Numbered from the stretch's first letter, positions 33,673 to 44,350 are shown. The stretch is DNA of 64,000 nt from Nitrospirales bacterium (GCA_029261295.1 JAJDBP010000002.1:310001-374000); one strand, 5' to 3'. The notes: generated by a model not told the origin, from the sequence alone. A program made the numbers and translations.

Positions 33673-36323
33673 GTGCTCTCGTCAACATCTAATCGAGCTT
33701 TGAAGTCTGCTAAGCGATTGAGGGCTTCAAGAGGTGTCATGGAAAATAAGTCTATCTGTTTAACTTCTTCTAAGATTATATGGGGTTGAGGGGAAAGTTG
33801 GTTTTGAAGGACGGAAAAATTTTCGCTCGATTCTAGGTTTGAAACATTTGGAGAAGCGTGATCCTGTTCAAGTTGTTCCAAAATATTTTTAGCTCGATGT
33901 AAAATGGCTGTTGGAATTCCTGCTAGTTTTGCCACTTGAATCCCATAACTTCTGTCAGCTTTTCCTGGAATAATCTTTCTCAGAAAAAGAACATCCTGAC
34001 CTTTTTCCTGTACGAGGACGGTGTAATTTTTAATCCCCTCCCGTTGTGATTCCAATTGGGTCATTTCATGATAATGCGTAGCAAAAAGGGTTCTTGCACC
34101 CATATTTCCTCGATCAAGAATATATTCTACTAAGGCCCAAGCGATACTGAGGCCGTCATATGTGCTGGTTCCCCTTCCCACTTCATCGAGTAATAAGAGG
34201 CTTCGAGCGGTAGCGGATTGGAGAATTTTAGCTGTTTCACTCATTTCCACCATAAACGTGCTTTGACCAGCGCTCAAATCATCGGCCGCTCCTACTCGTG
34301 TAAATATTCGATCTACCAAGCCAATGCGAGCAGAATCCGCTGGGACGAAACTTCCCATTTGTGCCATTAATACGATCAGGGCTACTTGTCGGAGATAGGT
34401 GCTTTTCCCTGCCATATTCGGGCCGGTAATGAGGAGCAGTCTGTTGGTGTCGAAATCTAAAACAGTATCATTTGCAATAAATCCGTTGATATGTTGGAGA
34501 CTTTCAATGACAGGATGTCGCCCCTCTGTGATTTGGATCATTCCTCCTTCATAGACCGTAGGTTGAACATAGCGGTTAAGTGCAGCGGTTTCAGCTAAAG
34601 AGCTAAACACGTCAAGCATGGCTAATTGTTGGGCCATGGCCTGAATGCGTGTTGCTGTTGAACCCACTCGTTGTCGAAGGCCTACGAAGAGGTCAAATTC
34701 CAGATGTTTCATCTTCTGATCAGCGCTGGAAAGACGGCCTTCCAATTCCTGAAGTTCTTCTGTTGTATAGCGTTCCGCATTCACCAGGGTCTGTTTCCGG
34801 TGATAATCTGCAGGCACTCGAGAAGCATTGGCTTTTGTCACTTCAATGTAATAGCCAAAGACTTGATTGAATTTCACTTTGAGAGTTTCAATGCCAGTCT
34901 TCGCCCGTTCTCTGGTTTCCATTTCAGCTAATAAACGAGTGCCTTCTTTGGACAGTATGCGAAGCTCATCAAGCTCCCGATGCACCCCTTCTCGAAATAT
35001 ACCTCCCTCCTTGGCTGAAAGAGGAAGGTTCTCCATGAGAGCATCTGAAATCCAGGAAGACACGTCTTGGAGTGAATCCCAATTAGTGTTCATGGTCATC
35101 ATGAAGTCGGCTTGGAATGATGATAAGAGCAGCTGAATTTTCGGCAAGTTTTCCAATGATTGAGAGAGGCTCGTGAGATCCCGAGGATTGGCTACACCTA
35201 AGGCTATGCGACTATTTAGACGTTCCAGATCTTTGATTGATTTCAGGTGGCCACGAATCGACATTCGCGTTCCCACGTGATTTACGAATTCTTTGACGAC
35301 GTCTTGTCTGGATTGAATGCCTGAGAGTTGGGTGAGAGGGCGAATGATCCATTGGCGCAATAATCGAGTTCCCATTGGCGTTTGAGTCTGGTCTAAGGTG
35401 GTAAACAAGGTAGGGCTTTGCCGTTGCTCTGACGCGGGTTTGAGAATTTCCAAATTTCTGAGGGTGGCCTGGTCCAATTGCATTTCTTGGTCAAGCAGGC
35501 GAATCCATGGTCGGCGCAAGTGGGTATGAGCTAAAGTTGGCTGTGTTTCAGTGAGATAGTGCAGCAGGCCACCACAGGCTTGGTAGCCCACCGTTAGCCC
35601 AGAAAGTTGAAGGTCATGGATATCCTCTACTTCAAAAGAATTCGTCAGTGTTTTTTTGCTCGCCTCTAATTTAAAAGTATCCAGGCGGCGGGGAACCAGG
35701 CGAGGAATGTCTAATGTTTGAAGACGTTCGGAAAGTTCTTCATGCAGCGAATCAGGACAAATCACTTCTTTAGGGTCGATACGACCAAGCTCATCAAGAA
35801 GAATGTGCGGTGACTTTTCATAGAGAGCTTCAGAAACCCAAAATTCTCCTGTTGAAAGATCTAAGGTAGCCAAGCCCACATGGCTATCCACTTTGGCGTA
35901 TTGAGCATGAGGTGCTTGTGAATAAAAGATCGAGGAAATATAGCTGGCTTCTCGAGCGGGGAGCAGTTCATGGTCATACAAGGTACCAGGGGTAAAGACC
36001 CGAACAACCTCTCGTCGAACAAGCCCCTTTGCTAGTTTTGGGTCTTCTACTTGTTCGCAGAGAGCCACGATTTTCCCGCATTTTAGGAGTTTCGCAATAT
36101 ATCCAGTGGCAGTGTGATGCGGCACACCACAGAGAGGAATAGCCGTGCCTTTGGCTTTCCCTCGCGCTGTAAGCACAATTCCTAGGAGGCTGGAAGCTTC
36201 TTCAGCGTCCTCGAAAAACATTTCATAAAAATCTCCAACTCGAAAAAGCAGAATGGCTTCAGGATGTTGCGCCTTAATGCCTTGATATTGGCGCATGAGG
36301 GGAGAGAATTCTTGATCCTTCAT
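33651..36323 (-). CDS. mutS: DNA mismatch repair protein MutS
   Basis: Recognises mispairs and starts mismatch repair. The 890 residues contain the mismatch-binding FYEMFFEDA near the N-terminus (the Phe-x-Glu region), core and clamp domains, Walker A GPNMAGKSTYLRQ and the DEVGRGTSTYDGLSIAWA block. It is the last gene of pdxJ-nnr-tsaE-mutS. Its last codons and stop lie in the terminator hairpin shared with the convergent unit. Confidence 0.97.
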   Translation of the reverse strand: MKDQEFSPLMRQYQGIKAQHPEAILLFRVGDFYEMFFEDAEEASSLLGIVLTARGKAKGTAIPLCGVPHHTATGYIAKLLKCGKIVALCEQVEDPKLAKGLVRREVVRVFTPGTLYDHELLPAREASYISSIFYSQAPHAQYAKVDSHVGLATLDLSTGEFWVSEALYEKSPHILLDELGRIDPKEVICPDSLHEELSERLQTLDIPRLVPRRLDTFKLEASKKTLTNSFEVEDIHDLQLSGLTVGYQACGGLLHYLTETQPTLAHTHLRRPWIRLLDQEMQLDQATLRNLEILKPASEQRQSPTLFTTLDQTQTPMGTRLLRQWIIRPLTQLSGIQSRQDVVKEFVNHVGTRMSIRGHLKSIKDLERLNSRIALGVANPRDLTSLSQSLENLPKIQLLLSSFQADFMMTMNTNWDSLQDVSSWISDALMENLPLSAKEGGIFREGVHRELDELRILSKEGTRLLAEMETRERAKTGIETLKVKFNQVFGYYIEVTKANASRVPADYHRKQTLVNAERYTTEELQELEGRLSSADQKMKHLEFDLFVGLRQRVGSTATRIQAMAQQLAMLDVFSSLAETAALNRYVQPTVYEGGMIQITEGRHPVIESLQHINGFIANDTVLDFDTNRLLLITGPNMAGKSTYLRQVALIVLMAQMGSFVPADSARIGLVDRIFTRVGAADDLSAGQSTFMVEMSETAKILQSATARSLLLLDEVGRGTSTYDGLSIAWALVEYILDRGNMGARTLFATHYHEMTQLESQREGIKNYTVLVQEKGQDVLFLRKIIPGKADRSYGIQVAKLAGIPTAILHRAKNILEQLEQDHASPNVSNLESSENFSVLQNQLSPQPHIILEEVKQIDLFSMTPLEALNRLADFKARLDVDESTKKERPA

Positions 36324-36356
36324 AGGGCGTGGGTCAGCGGTTGGTGAAAAAGTGAT

Positions 36357-36947
36357 TTACTGTGCCGTATTGGAATGGAGAGCTAATACGATTGCCTGAC
36401 TTCTGGGCCCTCTTGCTCGTATGGTCATAGCACGAGTTGTCTCGGAATCGCCATGTTCCAAATGAATCTCTAAAAAATCAGGCGGAAGAGCCTGGATAAA
36501 TCGATCAGCCCATTCAATGATGACAATATTCTTAGCCGTGAAATAATCTTCCAGTCCTAACTGTAAAATGGCTACTGGGTCTTCCAGTCGGTATAGGTCG
36601 ACATGAATGACGGGAATATGGTTTTCATAGGCTTGGATAAGGGAAAACGTTGGACTATTCACCTGGCCAGCTGGGATCCCTAAGCCCAGGGCGATTCCTC
36701 GAGTGATGAGTGTTTTCCCCACACCTAAATCACCGGTTAAGGCAAGGACATCTCCTCCTATCAAGGTATGGCTCAAGTTCTCGCCAAATGCCAGGGTTTT
36801 CTCTACAGAATTCAATTCAAGAGACAAAGATTCAAGAGTCGATTTGGGAGAGGAATGTGAAGGGTTGTCTATAATGGTAGGCCTCCCCTTACTTCGAAAG
36901 CGTTTTGGAGAGAGCCTGGGGGATGGCTGAGATGAGATCACTGGCAA
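36357..36947 (-). CDS. tsaE: tRNA threonylcarbamoyladenosine biosynthesis ATPase TsaE
   Basis: ATPase partner of TsaB-TsaD in making t6A37 in ANN-decoding tRNAs. Walker A GDLGVGKTLITRG, PTFSLIQAYE, HVDLYRLED and the IVIIEWADRF block are present. The 196-residue length includes about 40 non-conserved N-terminal residues that overlap nnr by 59 bp; no nearer start with a good Shine-Dalgarno was seen, so the true start may be later. Confidence 0.9.
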   Translation of the reverse strand: MPVISSQPSPRLSPKRFRSKGRPTIIDNPSHSSPKSTLESLSLELNSVEKTLAFGENLSHTLIGGDVLALTGDLGVGKTLITRGIALGLGIPAGQVNSPTFSLIQAYENHIPVIHVDLYRLEDPVAILQLGLEDYFTAKNIVIIEWADRFIQALPPDFLEIHLEHGDSETTRAMTIRARGPRSQAIVLALHSNTAQ

Positions 36948-38481
36948 TTAAACTCGTCTCCCCCGTGGATAAGGCAGCTAAGTCGCCAGCCAGGCCATGG
37001 ACATAGACCCCTACTCGGGCTGCATCCCAGGCAGGCAATCCTTGCGCTAGCAATCCGGCTATCATCCCTGTCAACACATCGCCCATGCCCGCGGACGCCA
37101 TTCCTGGGTTCCCAGTTGGACAAATGGCAATTTGTCCTTGTGGGTTAGCAATGACGGTATTTGCACCCTTTAAAACGAGAATGACGCGATGTTGGGTGGC
37201 AAAGGTCTTGGCGACACTGATCCGATCTTCATTGATCGTTTTTGGTGAATGGGTTTTTAGGAGTCTGGCCATTTCCCCTGGATGTGGAGTTAAAATTGGA
37301 GGAGATTTCATGGTCGAAAAGACCTCTAAGTTGGAAGTCAAATTATTGAGAGCATCGGCATCCAACACACAAGGGGCCTCAGTTTGGGGAAGTAGATGGG
37401 ATAACAGCTTTGTAGTTGAAGAAGAAACCCCCATCCCTGGGCCAAAGGCCAAAGCCGATTTATTTTGACAAAATTGTATGAGAACAGGTCGAGCCTCCAT
37501 CCCTATCAGGTGTTCGAGTGTTTCCGGTAGGGCCAGCGTCATCACTTCAAGAAGTTTAGATTCCACGATCGGCAAGATGGTTGCCGGGGTCGCAACGGTG
37601 ACGAGGCCAGTTCCCGACCGGAGGGCTCCGAGTGCCGTGAGTGCTGGTGCTCCAGCCTTTCCAGGGGATCCAGCGATAATTCCAACATGCCCGAAGGTGC
37701 CTTTATGAGAAGACGCAGATCGGAGTGGAATCAAAGAGCGAATGGATTGTTGTGTTAAGAGTTGAGTGTGAGGATGCATCTCATTGACAAATGTATGAGG
37801 AATGCCGATGTCTACCAATTCGATGTGTCCTACTTGATCAATGGCATCTCCGACATAGAGTCCAACTTTTTGGCAACCCAATGTCACAGTCAAATCAGCT
37901 TTTATGGCTGTACCAAATATAGCCCCTGTTTTGCCGTCCAATCCCGATGGAATGTCTACTGCGACCGTATAGGCGTGAGAGGCATTCATTGATTCAATGG
38001 GCGCTATGTAGGGAGCGCGTACTGATGATGAAAGGCCGGTGCCTAGAAGGGCATCAATGACCAGATGAGCATTTAGGGTCACAGCCTGCAGTTTTTCGGC
38101 ATGAGGTTGTAAAAGGATTTGAGAAGGTTGGGCCTTTTTTTTAAACCGTCGATACATTGTTTTGGCATCTTTACTGAGCTCTTGATATGGAGTCAGCAAG
38201 ATCACTTGGACCAGGGCACCTTTTGACTGGATGAGCCGGGCGACCACAAACCCATCGCCCCCATTATTCCCTTTCCCACAAAACACCACCACATGCTTCC
38301 CATTTAGAGGGCCATAGTACTGGAGAAGGTGGGCAACCACGCCGGTTCCGGCTCGTTCCATTAAGGAAACACCAGGAATTTTGGCCTCTTCGATCGTTCG
38401 ATGGTCGAGCGCTCGCATCTGGTCTGGGGTCACAAGCCACGTGGTCCCATTGGAAGAAGGGGGTGATTGAGATGAAGGCAT
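36889..38481 (-). CDS. nnr: Bifunctional NAD(P)H-hydrate epimerase / ADP-dependent dehydratase
   Basis: Repairs hydrated NADH and NADPH. The N-terminal epimerase (YjeF_N) has GKGNNGGDGFVVARLI and IDALLGTGLS. The C-terminal ribokinase-like dehydratase has HKGTFGHVGIIAGSPGKAGAP, GPGMG, LTPHPGEMARLL and GNPGMASAGMGDVLTG. Length 530. Its ATG shares one base with the pdxJ stop (TAATG), so translation is probably coupled. An acpS gene, often found between these two, is absent here. Confidence 0.95.
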   Translation of the reverse strand: MPSSQSPPSSNGTTWLVTPDQMRALDHRTIEEAKIPGVSLMERAGTGVVAHLLQYYGPLNGKHVVVFCGKGNNGGDGFVVARLIQSKGALVQVILLTPYQELSKDAKTMYRRFKKKAQPSQILLQPHAEKLQAVTLNAHLVIDALLGTGLSSSVRAPYIAPIESMNASHAYTVAVDIPSGLDGKTGAIFGTAIKADLTVTLGCQKVGLYVGDAIDQVGHIELVDIGIPHTFVNEMHPHTQLLTQQSIRSLIPLRSASSHKGTFGHVGIIAGSPGKAGAPALTALGALRSGTGLVTVATPATILPIVESKLLEVMTLALPETLEHLIGMEARPVLIQFCQNKSALAFGPGMGVSSSTTKLLSHLLPQTEAPCVLDADALNNLTSNLEVFSTMKSPPILTPHPGEMARLLKTHSPKTINEDRISVAKTFATQHRVILVLKGANTVIANPQGQIAICPTGNPGMASAGMGDVLTGMIAGLLAQGLPAWDAARVGVYVHGLAGDLAALSTGETSLIASDLISAIPQALSKTLSK

Positions 38482-39194
38482 TACGCCAGGAGGGCTTTCA
38501 TTTCTCGAACAGCGCGTTCAAGGCCGACAAAAATGGATTGAGCAATGATGCTATGTCCAATATTAAATTCTTCGATTTCTTGAATTTTAGTCATCCGTTG
38601 CGAATTGTGATAGTTCAGACCATGTCCGGCACTCACGCGCAAACCTAATTTCGCAGCGAGTTTTGCAGCTTGAACAAGTGCCTCAAATTCGGTGTCCGTT
38701 TCCTGTTGGCGTTGGGTATTGGCATAACGCCCAGTATGGAGTTCAACGAAATCGGCATTTGCCTTGTGAGCGGCGCGAATTTGTTGAAGGTCAGGGTCAA
38801 CAAATAAACTCACGCGAATGCCTCCTTCATGAAGAAGATTCACCATGGCTTGGATGCGATCACTGTGTTCGATCACGTTAAGCCCTCCTTCTGTTGTGAG
38901 TTCTTGCCGGCGTTCAGGAACTAATGTTGCGATGTCTGGTTTAACATGGAGGGCAATTTTTGCGACCGATTCCTCTGCTGCCATTTCTAAATTCAGTTGA
39001 ATATGGACGGTTTCTCTGAGAATCGTCAGGTCGCGTTCCTGGATATGTCGCCGATCCTCTCTGAGATGGACGACAAGTCCATCTGCCCCGGCTAGTTGTA
39101 CCAGAGAAGCGGCCATAATAGGATCGGGTTCATGTCCTCCGCGAGCTTGACGAAGAGTTGCCACATGATCCACGTTGACGCCGAGTCGAGCCAT
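38481..39194 (-). CDS. pdxJ: Pyridoxine 5'-phosphate synthase
   Basis: Forms the pyridine ring of vitamin B6 from deoxyxylulose phosphate and aminoacetone phosphate. The 237 residues begin MARLGVNVDHVATLRQARGG, with the key motifs HLREDRRHI and GHGLNYHN. The start at 39194 has CCTAGGAGGTGC upstream; the longer in-frame start at 39275 adds a non-homologous leader. It heads the minus-strand operon to mutS. Confidence 0.96.
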   Translation of the reverse strand: MARLGVNVDHVATLRQARGGHEPDPIMAASLVQLAGADGLVVHLREDRRHIQERDLTILRETVHIQLNLEMAAEESVAKIALHVKPDIATLVPERRQELTTEGGLNVIEHSDRIQAMVNLLHEGGIRVSLFVDPDLQQIRAAHKANADFVELHTGRYANTQRQQETDTEFEALVQAAKLAAKLGLRVSAGHGLNYHNSQRMTKIQEIEEFNIGHSIIAQSIFVGLERAVREMKALLA

Positions 39195-39230
39195 TGCACC
39201 TCCTAGGATAAAGAAACAGAAAGGGAAGAT

Positions 39231-39259
39231 ATTATCGCAAACCGGAATTGGTCCGGCAA
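39231..39259 (-). promoter_or_regulatory. Possible promoter of pdxJ operon
   Basis: Minus strand TTGCCG (39254-39259), 17-bp spacer, GATAAT (39231-39236), 37 bp before the pdxJ start. Confidence 0.45.
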
Positions 39260-39340
39260 TAAAACAAATCTTCAAGGCATCGTTGGATAACCGGCAAAAA
39301 CTATCTTATGGATTTTCCCTCAAAATATCCGCATTCCAAA

Positions 39341-39369
39341 TTGACTGGTTTCATTCCCTCCACTAGAAT
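39341..39369 (+). promoter_or_regulatory. Promoter of the aminotransferase-hom-thrC operon
   Basis: TTGACT (39341-39346), 17-bp spacer, TAGAAT (39364-39369). About 82 bp before the first start codon. Confidence 0.6.
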
Positions 39370-39450
39370 GAAATTTCTTAAGATTTATTAGAATTTCCTG
39401 TTATTTACCGCCTCAAATACCGAGGAACGTTCCTTCATTCTTCATTGATA

Positions 39451-40635
39451 ATGGACCCTTTTTACAGAATTCAACGACTTCCTGGGTACGTCTTTACCCA
39501 AGTTCAAGACTTGAAGCTTCAAGCTCGAAAGCGAGGTGAGGATATTATTGATCTTGGAATGGGTAATCCTGATCAGCCAACTCCCCCTCATATTGTGGAG
39601 AAATTAATTGAAGCGGCTCAGAATGGACGAAATCACCGGTATTCGGCTTCCCGAGGTATTACTAAATTACGGCATGCGATTTGTGATTGGTATCAACGAA
39701 AATATGATGTCACGTTGGACCCAGAGACCGAATCGATCGTAACCCTAGGTGTCAAGGAAGGGTTAGCTCATCTTGCTTTGGCCATTGTGGGGCCTGGCGA
39801 TGTGGTTCTAGCACCGACTCCGACATACCCAATACACATGTATTGCGTCATTATTGCTGGAGGGGAAGTCCGTGGAGTGGGATTGGGCCCTGACACTGAT
39901 TTTTTTGAAAACCTCACGAAGGCTTTTAAGCAAACCCAACCGGCTCCGAAGGCCCTAATTATTAGTTTCCCCCACAATCCAACCACACAGGTGGTGGATC
40001 TCGAATTTTTCAAGAAAGTTGTTGAGTTTGCTTTGGAACACAATGTCTGGGTTATTCACGATTTAGCCTATGCCGACCTTGTATTTGATGGATATCGAGC
40101 TCCGAGTCTGTTGCAAATTCCTGAAGCAAAAAAAATTGGGGTAGAATTTTATTCGTTATCCAAAAGTTATAATATGCCTGGGTGGCGCGTTGGATTTTGT
40201 GTCGGAAATCCTGAACTCATTGGCGCGTTAACTCGCGTCAAAAGTTACTTGGATTATGGGATGTTTCAGCCGATTCAAATTGCCAGTATTATTGCCCTCA
40301 ATGGACCACAAGATTGTGTCAAAGATATTGTGGGATTGTATGAGCAACGACGAAATGCCTTGGTTCGTGGCCTTAATCGAATTGGATGGCCGATAGATTA
40401 TCCTCGTGCCACGATGTTTGCTTGGGCTAAAATCCCAGAACCTTATCTTGGGATGGGGTCATTAGAATTTTCCAAGTTCTTACTTCGTGAAGCCAAAGTT
40501 GCGGTGTCACCGGGCATCGGATTTGGTGAGGGCGGTGATGAATATGTACGGTTTGCCCTTGTTGAAAACCAACAGCGAATCTTTCAGGCTGTCCGTGGGA
40601 TTCGGCAGGCCTTGAAATTAGGAGAAGACACATAA
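39451..40635 (+). CDS. Class I/II PLP aminotransferase (AlaC/LL-DAP type)
   Basis: A 394-residue fold-type I aminotransferase. The PLP lysine is in [31 protein letters not shown] and the C-terminal Arg in YVRFALVE also match. The N-terminal sequence ([19 protein letters not shown]) is typical of the AlaC-like branch next to hom, acting on alanine, methionine precursors or diaminopimelate. Its stop overlaps the hom start (TAATG), so it is coupled to aspartate-family synthesis. The ATG at 39451 is used rather than a TTG two codons earlier. Confidence 0.88.
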   Translation: MDPFYRIQRLPGYVFTQVQDLKLQARKRGEDIIDLGMGNPDQPTPPHIVEKLIEAAQNGRNHRYSASRGITKLRHAICDWYQRKYDVTLDPETESIVTLGVKEGLAHLALAIVGPGDVVLAPTPTYPIHMYCVIIAGGEVRGVGLGPDTDFFENLTKAFKQTQPAPKALIISFPHNPTTQVVDLEFFKKVVEFALEHNVWVIHDLAYADLVFDGYRAPSLLQIPEAKKIGVEFYSLSKSYNMPGWRVGFCVGNPELIGALTRVKSYLDYGMFQPIQIASIIALNGPQDCVKDIVGLYEQRRNALVRGLNRIGWPIDYPRATMFAWAKIPEPYLGMGSLEFSKFLLREAKVAVSPGIGFGEGGDEYVRFALVENQQRIFQAVRGIRQALKLGEDT

Positions 40636-41945
40636 TGAACCAGGCCGTGAAGGTAGGACTGATTGGGTTTGGCACCGTTGGTTCAGGTGTGGTGAAAATT
40701 CTGCAAGATAATGCCAGCCTCATTGCTCGGCGAGTTGGTCAAAGCGTGAATCTCGCCAAAATTGCGGATTTGGATATCACGACAGATCGAGGCGTAGCGG
40801 TGCCTTCAGGTGTTTTGACGACGAATGTCAATGATATTCTAGACGATCCTGAAATAGACATTGTAGTGGAATTGATCGGCGGTCATGTGCCTGCCAAGCG
40901 TTTCATTCTCCAAGCCTTATCAACCCAAAAAGGTGTTGTGACTGCAAATAAGGCCTTGTTAGCGGATCATGGTGAAGAAGTGTTTGAAGCGGCCTTTAAG
41001 TCAAAATCGGATCTGGGATTTGAAGCCAGTGTGGGTGGGGGAATCCCCATTATCCGATCGTTGACCGAAGGATTGGCAGGCAATCATCTAACGTCGATTA
41101 CCGGTATTATGAATGGAACATCAAACTATATTTTAACGAGAATGACTCAGGAGGGGCGAAATTTTGGTGATATTTTGCAAGAAGCCACACGAGAGGGCTA
41201 TGCAGAAGCTGACCCTTCCTTAGACATTGAGGGCATTGATGCCGCCCACAAATTGGTGATCATGGTAAACTTGGCTTATGGAACACCGGTGCCAATGGAT
41301 GCTGTGTACACCGAAGGCATTTCAAAAATTTCCACTGTGGATATTGCATTTGCCAGAGAATTGGGCTTTACCATTAAATTATTAGGAATTGCGAAATTTC
41401 AAGACCAAGTCATCGAGGCGCGTGTGCATCCGACTCTTGTTCCTACGGATTCTCCAATCGCCCAGGTCCATGGTGTGTATAACGCGATTCATTTAGTGGG
41501 TGACGCAGTGGGTGACATTGTCCTGTATGGGCAGGGTGCGGGCTCTCTACCCACGGCAAGTGCGGTAGTCGGGGATATTATTGATTTAGCTCGAAACCGA
41601 ATCAGGGGATCTTCTTCCAGGATACCGGCAACTTCTTTTCAATGGGAGTCTCGCCAACCCCTAACAATAAAGCCGATGCCGGATATAGAGAGTCGGTACT
41701 ATTTGCGTTGTATGGTCAAAGATGAACCGAGGGTCCTCTCGACTATTTCTGGTATTCTAGGCCAGCAGGGAATCAGTATTTCATCAGTCTTGCAAAAAGG
41801 CCGAAAACAAGGGCAGCCCGTTCCATTGATCATTTTGACTCATCATTCAAGTGAGCGTGGCATTCAATCGGCCCTTCAGGATATAAACGCCCTTTCAATC
41901 GTGGCAGAACCTACCACATTGCTAAGAATGGAAGGGGGAGAATAA
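40635..41945 (+). CDS. hom: Homoserine dehydrogenase
   Basis: Reduces aspartate semialdehyde to homoserine. The Rossmann motif GFGTVGSGV is at the start. VTANKALLADHG, GTSNYILTRMTQEG and EADPSLDIEGIDAAHKL follow. A C-terminal ACT domain (LRCMVKDEPRVLSTISGILGQQGISI) suggests feedback control by threonine. Length 436. It is coupled to the preceding aminotransferase by a TAATG overlap. Confidence 0.96.
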   Translation: MNQAVKVGLIGFGTVGSGVVKILQDNASLIARRVGQSVNLAKIADLDITTDRGVAVPSGVLTTNVNDILDDPEIDIVVELIGGHVPAKRFILQALSTQKGVVTANKALLADHGEEVFEAAFKSKSDLGFEASVGGGIPIIRSLTEGLAGNHLTSITGIMNGTSNYILTRMTQEGRNFGDILQEATREGYAEADPSLDIEGIDAAHKLVIMVNLAYGTPVPMDAVYTEGISKISTVDIAFARELGFTIKLLGIAKFQDQVIEARVHPTLVPTDSPIAQVHGVYNAIHLVGDAVGDIVLYGQGAGSLPTASAVVGDIIDLARNRIRGSSSRIPATSFQWESRQPLTIKPMPDIESRYYLRCMVKDEPRVLSTISGILGQQGISISSVLQKGRKQGQPVPLIILTHHSSERGIQSALQDINALSIVAEPTTLLRMEGGE

Positions 41946-41977
41946 ACCTTGGGCCAACTTTCGCCGATAAAGGCAGA

Positions 41978-43045
41978 ATGCGAACAATGATACCCTGGCG
42001 TGGAATAATTGAGGAGTACCGCAAATTCTTACCGGTGAGCGATCAGACTCCTATTGTGTCCTTGCAAGAGGGAAATACTCCTCTCATTCCTGCTACACGT
42101 TTGGCTAAGACCATTTGCCCTGGGAGAGAGCTCTTTTTAAAAATAGAAGGTGCCAATCCTACAGGGTCGTTTAAAGACAGAGGTATGACCATGGCGGTTT
42201 CTAAGGCCATGGAAAAGAAAGCCAAAGGCTTGATGTGTGCATCAACTGGCAACACTTCAGCCGCTGCCGCGGCCTATGCAGCTAAAGCTGGGCTGCCAGC
42301 CTATGTCGTTGTTCCTGCTGGGAAGATTGCTTTAGGAAAACTGACTCAAGCACTCATGCATGGCGCCAGGGTTATCCAAATAGAGGGAAACTTTGATCAG
42401 GCCCTCACAATTGTCAAAGCGCTCTGTGAGGAAACGGCAATTGAATTGGTCAATTCCATAAATCCCTTTCGGTTGGAAGGTCAAAAAACAGCGGCTATGG
42501 AAGTATGTGATCAACTTGGGGGTGCCCCCGTGATTCATGCGTTACCAGTTGGCAATGCCGGAAATATTACGGCCTATTGGCGTGGCTATTGCGAATATAA
42601 AGAGGCTGGACAAACGCAAGGTTTGCCTCGTATGTTTGGGTTCCAAGCTGAGGGAGCTGCTCCTCTTGTCAGAGGCCATGTTGTGGATTCACCTCAAACG
42701 GTAGCCTCCGCAATTCGTATTGGAAATCCTGCAAGTTGGACCTTTGCCCTTCAAGCCGTTGAAGAATCAGATGGATGCCTTCACATGGTTTCCGATGAGG
42801 AAATCCTTCAGGCCTATCAAATGGTCGCTTGTGAAGAAGGTGTATTTTGTGAGCCGGCCTCGGCCGCGTCTCTTGCTGGAGTTTACAAGCTTAATCGGGA
42901 AGGCCTCTTACCTCCCGAAGGTCCTATCGTCTGTACGTTAACCGGCCATGGGTTGAAAGATCCTGATACCGGATTGTCTGTCTCCTATCGACCGGTAACG
43001 GTTCCTGCAACTCGTGAAGCTGTTGCCGCCCAATTAACGGCCTAA
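41978..43045 (+). CDS. thrC: Threonine synthase
   Basis: PLP enzyme converting O-phosphohomoserine to threonine. The 355 residues carry QEGNTPLIPATRLAK, the PLP lysine in GSFKDRGMTMAVSKA, STGNTSAAAAAYAAKAG and the phosphate-binding GNAGNITAYWRGY. It implies a supply of phosphohomoserine, yet no classical thrB lies in the cluster. ATG at 41987 is an alternative start. Confidence 0.95.
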   Translation: MRTMIPWRGIIEEYRKFLPVSDQTPIVSLQEGNTPLIPATRLAKTICPGRELFLKIEGANPTGSFKDRGMTMAVSKAMEKKAKGLMCASTGNTSAAAAAYAAKAGLPAYVVVPAGKIALGKLTQALMHGARVIQIEGNFDQALTIVKALCEETAIELVNSINPFRLEGQKTAAMEVCDQLGGAPVIHALPVGNAGNITAYWRGYCEYKEAGQTQGLPRMFGFQAEGAAPLVRGHVVDSPQTVASAIRIGNPASWTFALQAVEESDGCLHMVSDEEILQAYQMVACEEGVFCEPASAASLAGVYKLNREGLLPPEGPIVCTLTGHGLKDPDTGLSVSYRPVTVPATREAVAAQLTA

Positions 43046-43114
43046 TCGTTTTATGTGCGTATTACCCAAACGCTAACGCTCCAACAATGAATCCTAAACA
43101 GTGAGGCAAGGATC

Positions 43115-44350
43115 GTGAAGAAAACGATCATGGTTCACATCGATGGCATGTCTGCTCATTCCTTTGAGGAGTTGGGCACTCGTACTATTTTGCAAGCGGC
43201 CAATATCCCGCATTTTGACCATTTGGCCCAACATGGTGAATTGGGGCATTTAGGAATTCCTCATGAATCTCGTGCTTTTGCCGGAGAATTGGCTTTTTTA
43301 GGTCTGTTAGGTTATGAGACGCAGAAATGGTATGGCGGCCCTGGAGCCTTTGAAGCCATGAATTTAGAAGTGGTTCTCGATCGAAATGACGTGGCCTTTT
43401 TGTGTGACTTTGTGACATTGCGGGCCGAAGATGGTTGGGGAGATGGGAAAAAACTTGGACCAGCCTTAGTGATGGATGATGTGTCTGGTGGAGAGTTGGA
43501 GACTGAAGAGGCACGCGAATTAATTGATGCCATTAACGAACAATTAGTGTCAGAAAATATTCAGTTTTATTTCGGGCATCATGCCCGTCATCTCATGGTT
43601 TGGGTCGGTGGAAACGTTAAAATTGGTTGCCGGAATCCCCAGGAAGCTTTAGGCCAATCCATTGAGCCGTATCTCCCAACAGGAGAGGGGACTCAAATAT
43701 TGCGCGAATTTATGGAAGCCTCTCGTATGATTCTGCGGCATCACTCCGTGAATCAAGAGCGGGTCAATGCTGGGTTGAAGCCAGCAAATTGCTTGTGGCC
43801 ATGGGGACAGAGTAAGCCGGTAGAATTGACGCCGTTGATAGAACGGTGGCCAATCGAAGGTACGGTGGTTTCACAGAGTGGGCCGTATCGTGGGGTTGCT
43901 TTGGCCAGCGGCCTCAAGGTGGTCAAGTCTGAAGATCTTGAGGAGAGTCAACCAGAACCGTTAGGACAAATGGCAAAATTGGCTTCAATGATTTTGGAAA
44001 AACAGGATTTGGCCTGTCTCCATATTCCCTTCTTTTCTTTGTTTCCTAGTCATCGATTGTCCGAACAAGCTGGGATGGTTGTAGAATATCTGGAAAAAAT
44101 TGATGAATATCTCGTTAAATCGTTACAGCAATTCTGTTCGGAAAATGGGAATACTCAGCTTTTTGTCGTGATCACTCCAGGGGCCGGAAATTCGAAAGAG
44201 GGTTCCTCTTCCCCCGCGCCGTTTGTGCTGTATGAAGAGCAAAAAGCTGATAAGCCGATTTCTGAGATAGCGTTTCATGAACATGCAGCTTCGCAGGGTC
44301 CTATTCAACGTGCAGGTAATTTTTTTGATCGGTTTTTCGGGGGGAAATAG
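43115..44350 (+). CDS. Phosphoglycerate-mutase-like protein, proposed homoserine kinase relative, degenerate
   Basis: A 411-residue alkaline-phosphatase-superfamily protein resembling ApgM-type cofactor-independent mutases, a group that includes predicted alternative homoserine kinases. Matching blocks: [38 protein letters not shown] and the C-terminal SPAPFVLYE. Only the first metal Asp (Asp10) is obvious. The usual middle D..H segment reads [11 protein letters not shown], and the usual DH...H near the C-terminus reads [13 protein letters not shown], so ligands appear lost. Its position between thrC and lysC argues for a threonine-pathway role, perhaps non-catalytic. Comparison is from memory of the family. 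Confidence 0.75.
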   Translation: MKKTIMVHIDGMSAHSFEELGTRTILQAANIPHFDHLAQHGELGHLGIPHESRAFAGELAFLGLLGYETQKWYGGPGAFEAMNLEVVLDRNDVAFLCDFVTLRAEDGWGDGKKLGPALVMDDVSGGELETEEARELIDAINEQLVSENIQFYFGHHARHLMVWVGGNVKIGCRNPQEALGQSIEPYLPTGEGTQILREFMEASRMILRHHSVNQERVNAGLKPANCLWPWGQSKPVELTPLIERWPIEGTVVSQSGPYRGVALASGLKVVKSEDLEESQPEPLGQMAKLASMILEKQDLACLHIPFFSLFPSHRLSEQAGMVVEYLEKIDEYLVKSLQQFCSENGNTQLFVVITPGAGNSKEGSSSPAPFVLYEEQKADKPISEIAFHEHAASQGPIQRAGNFFDRFFGGK

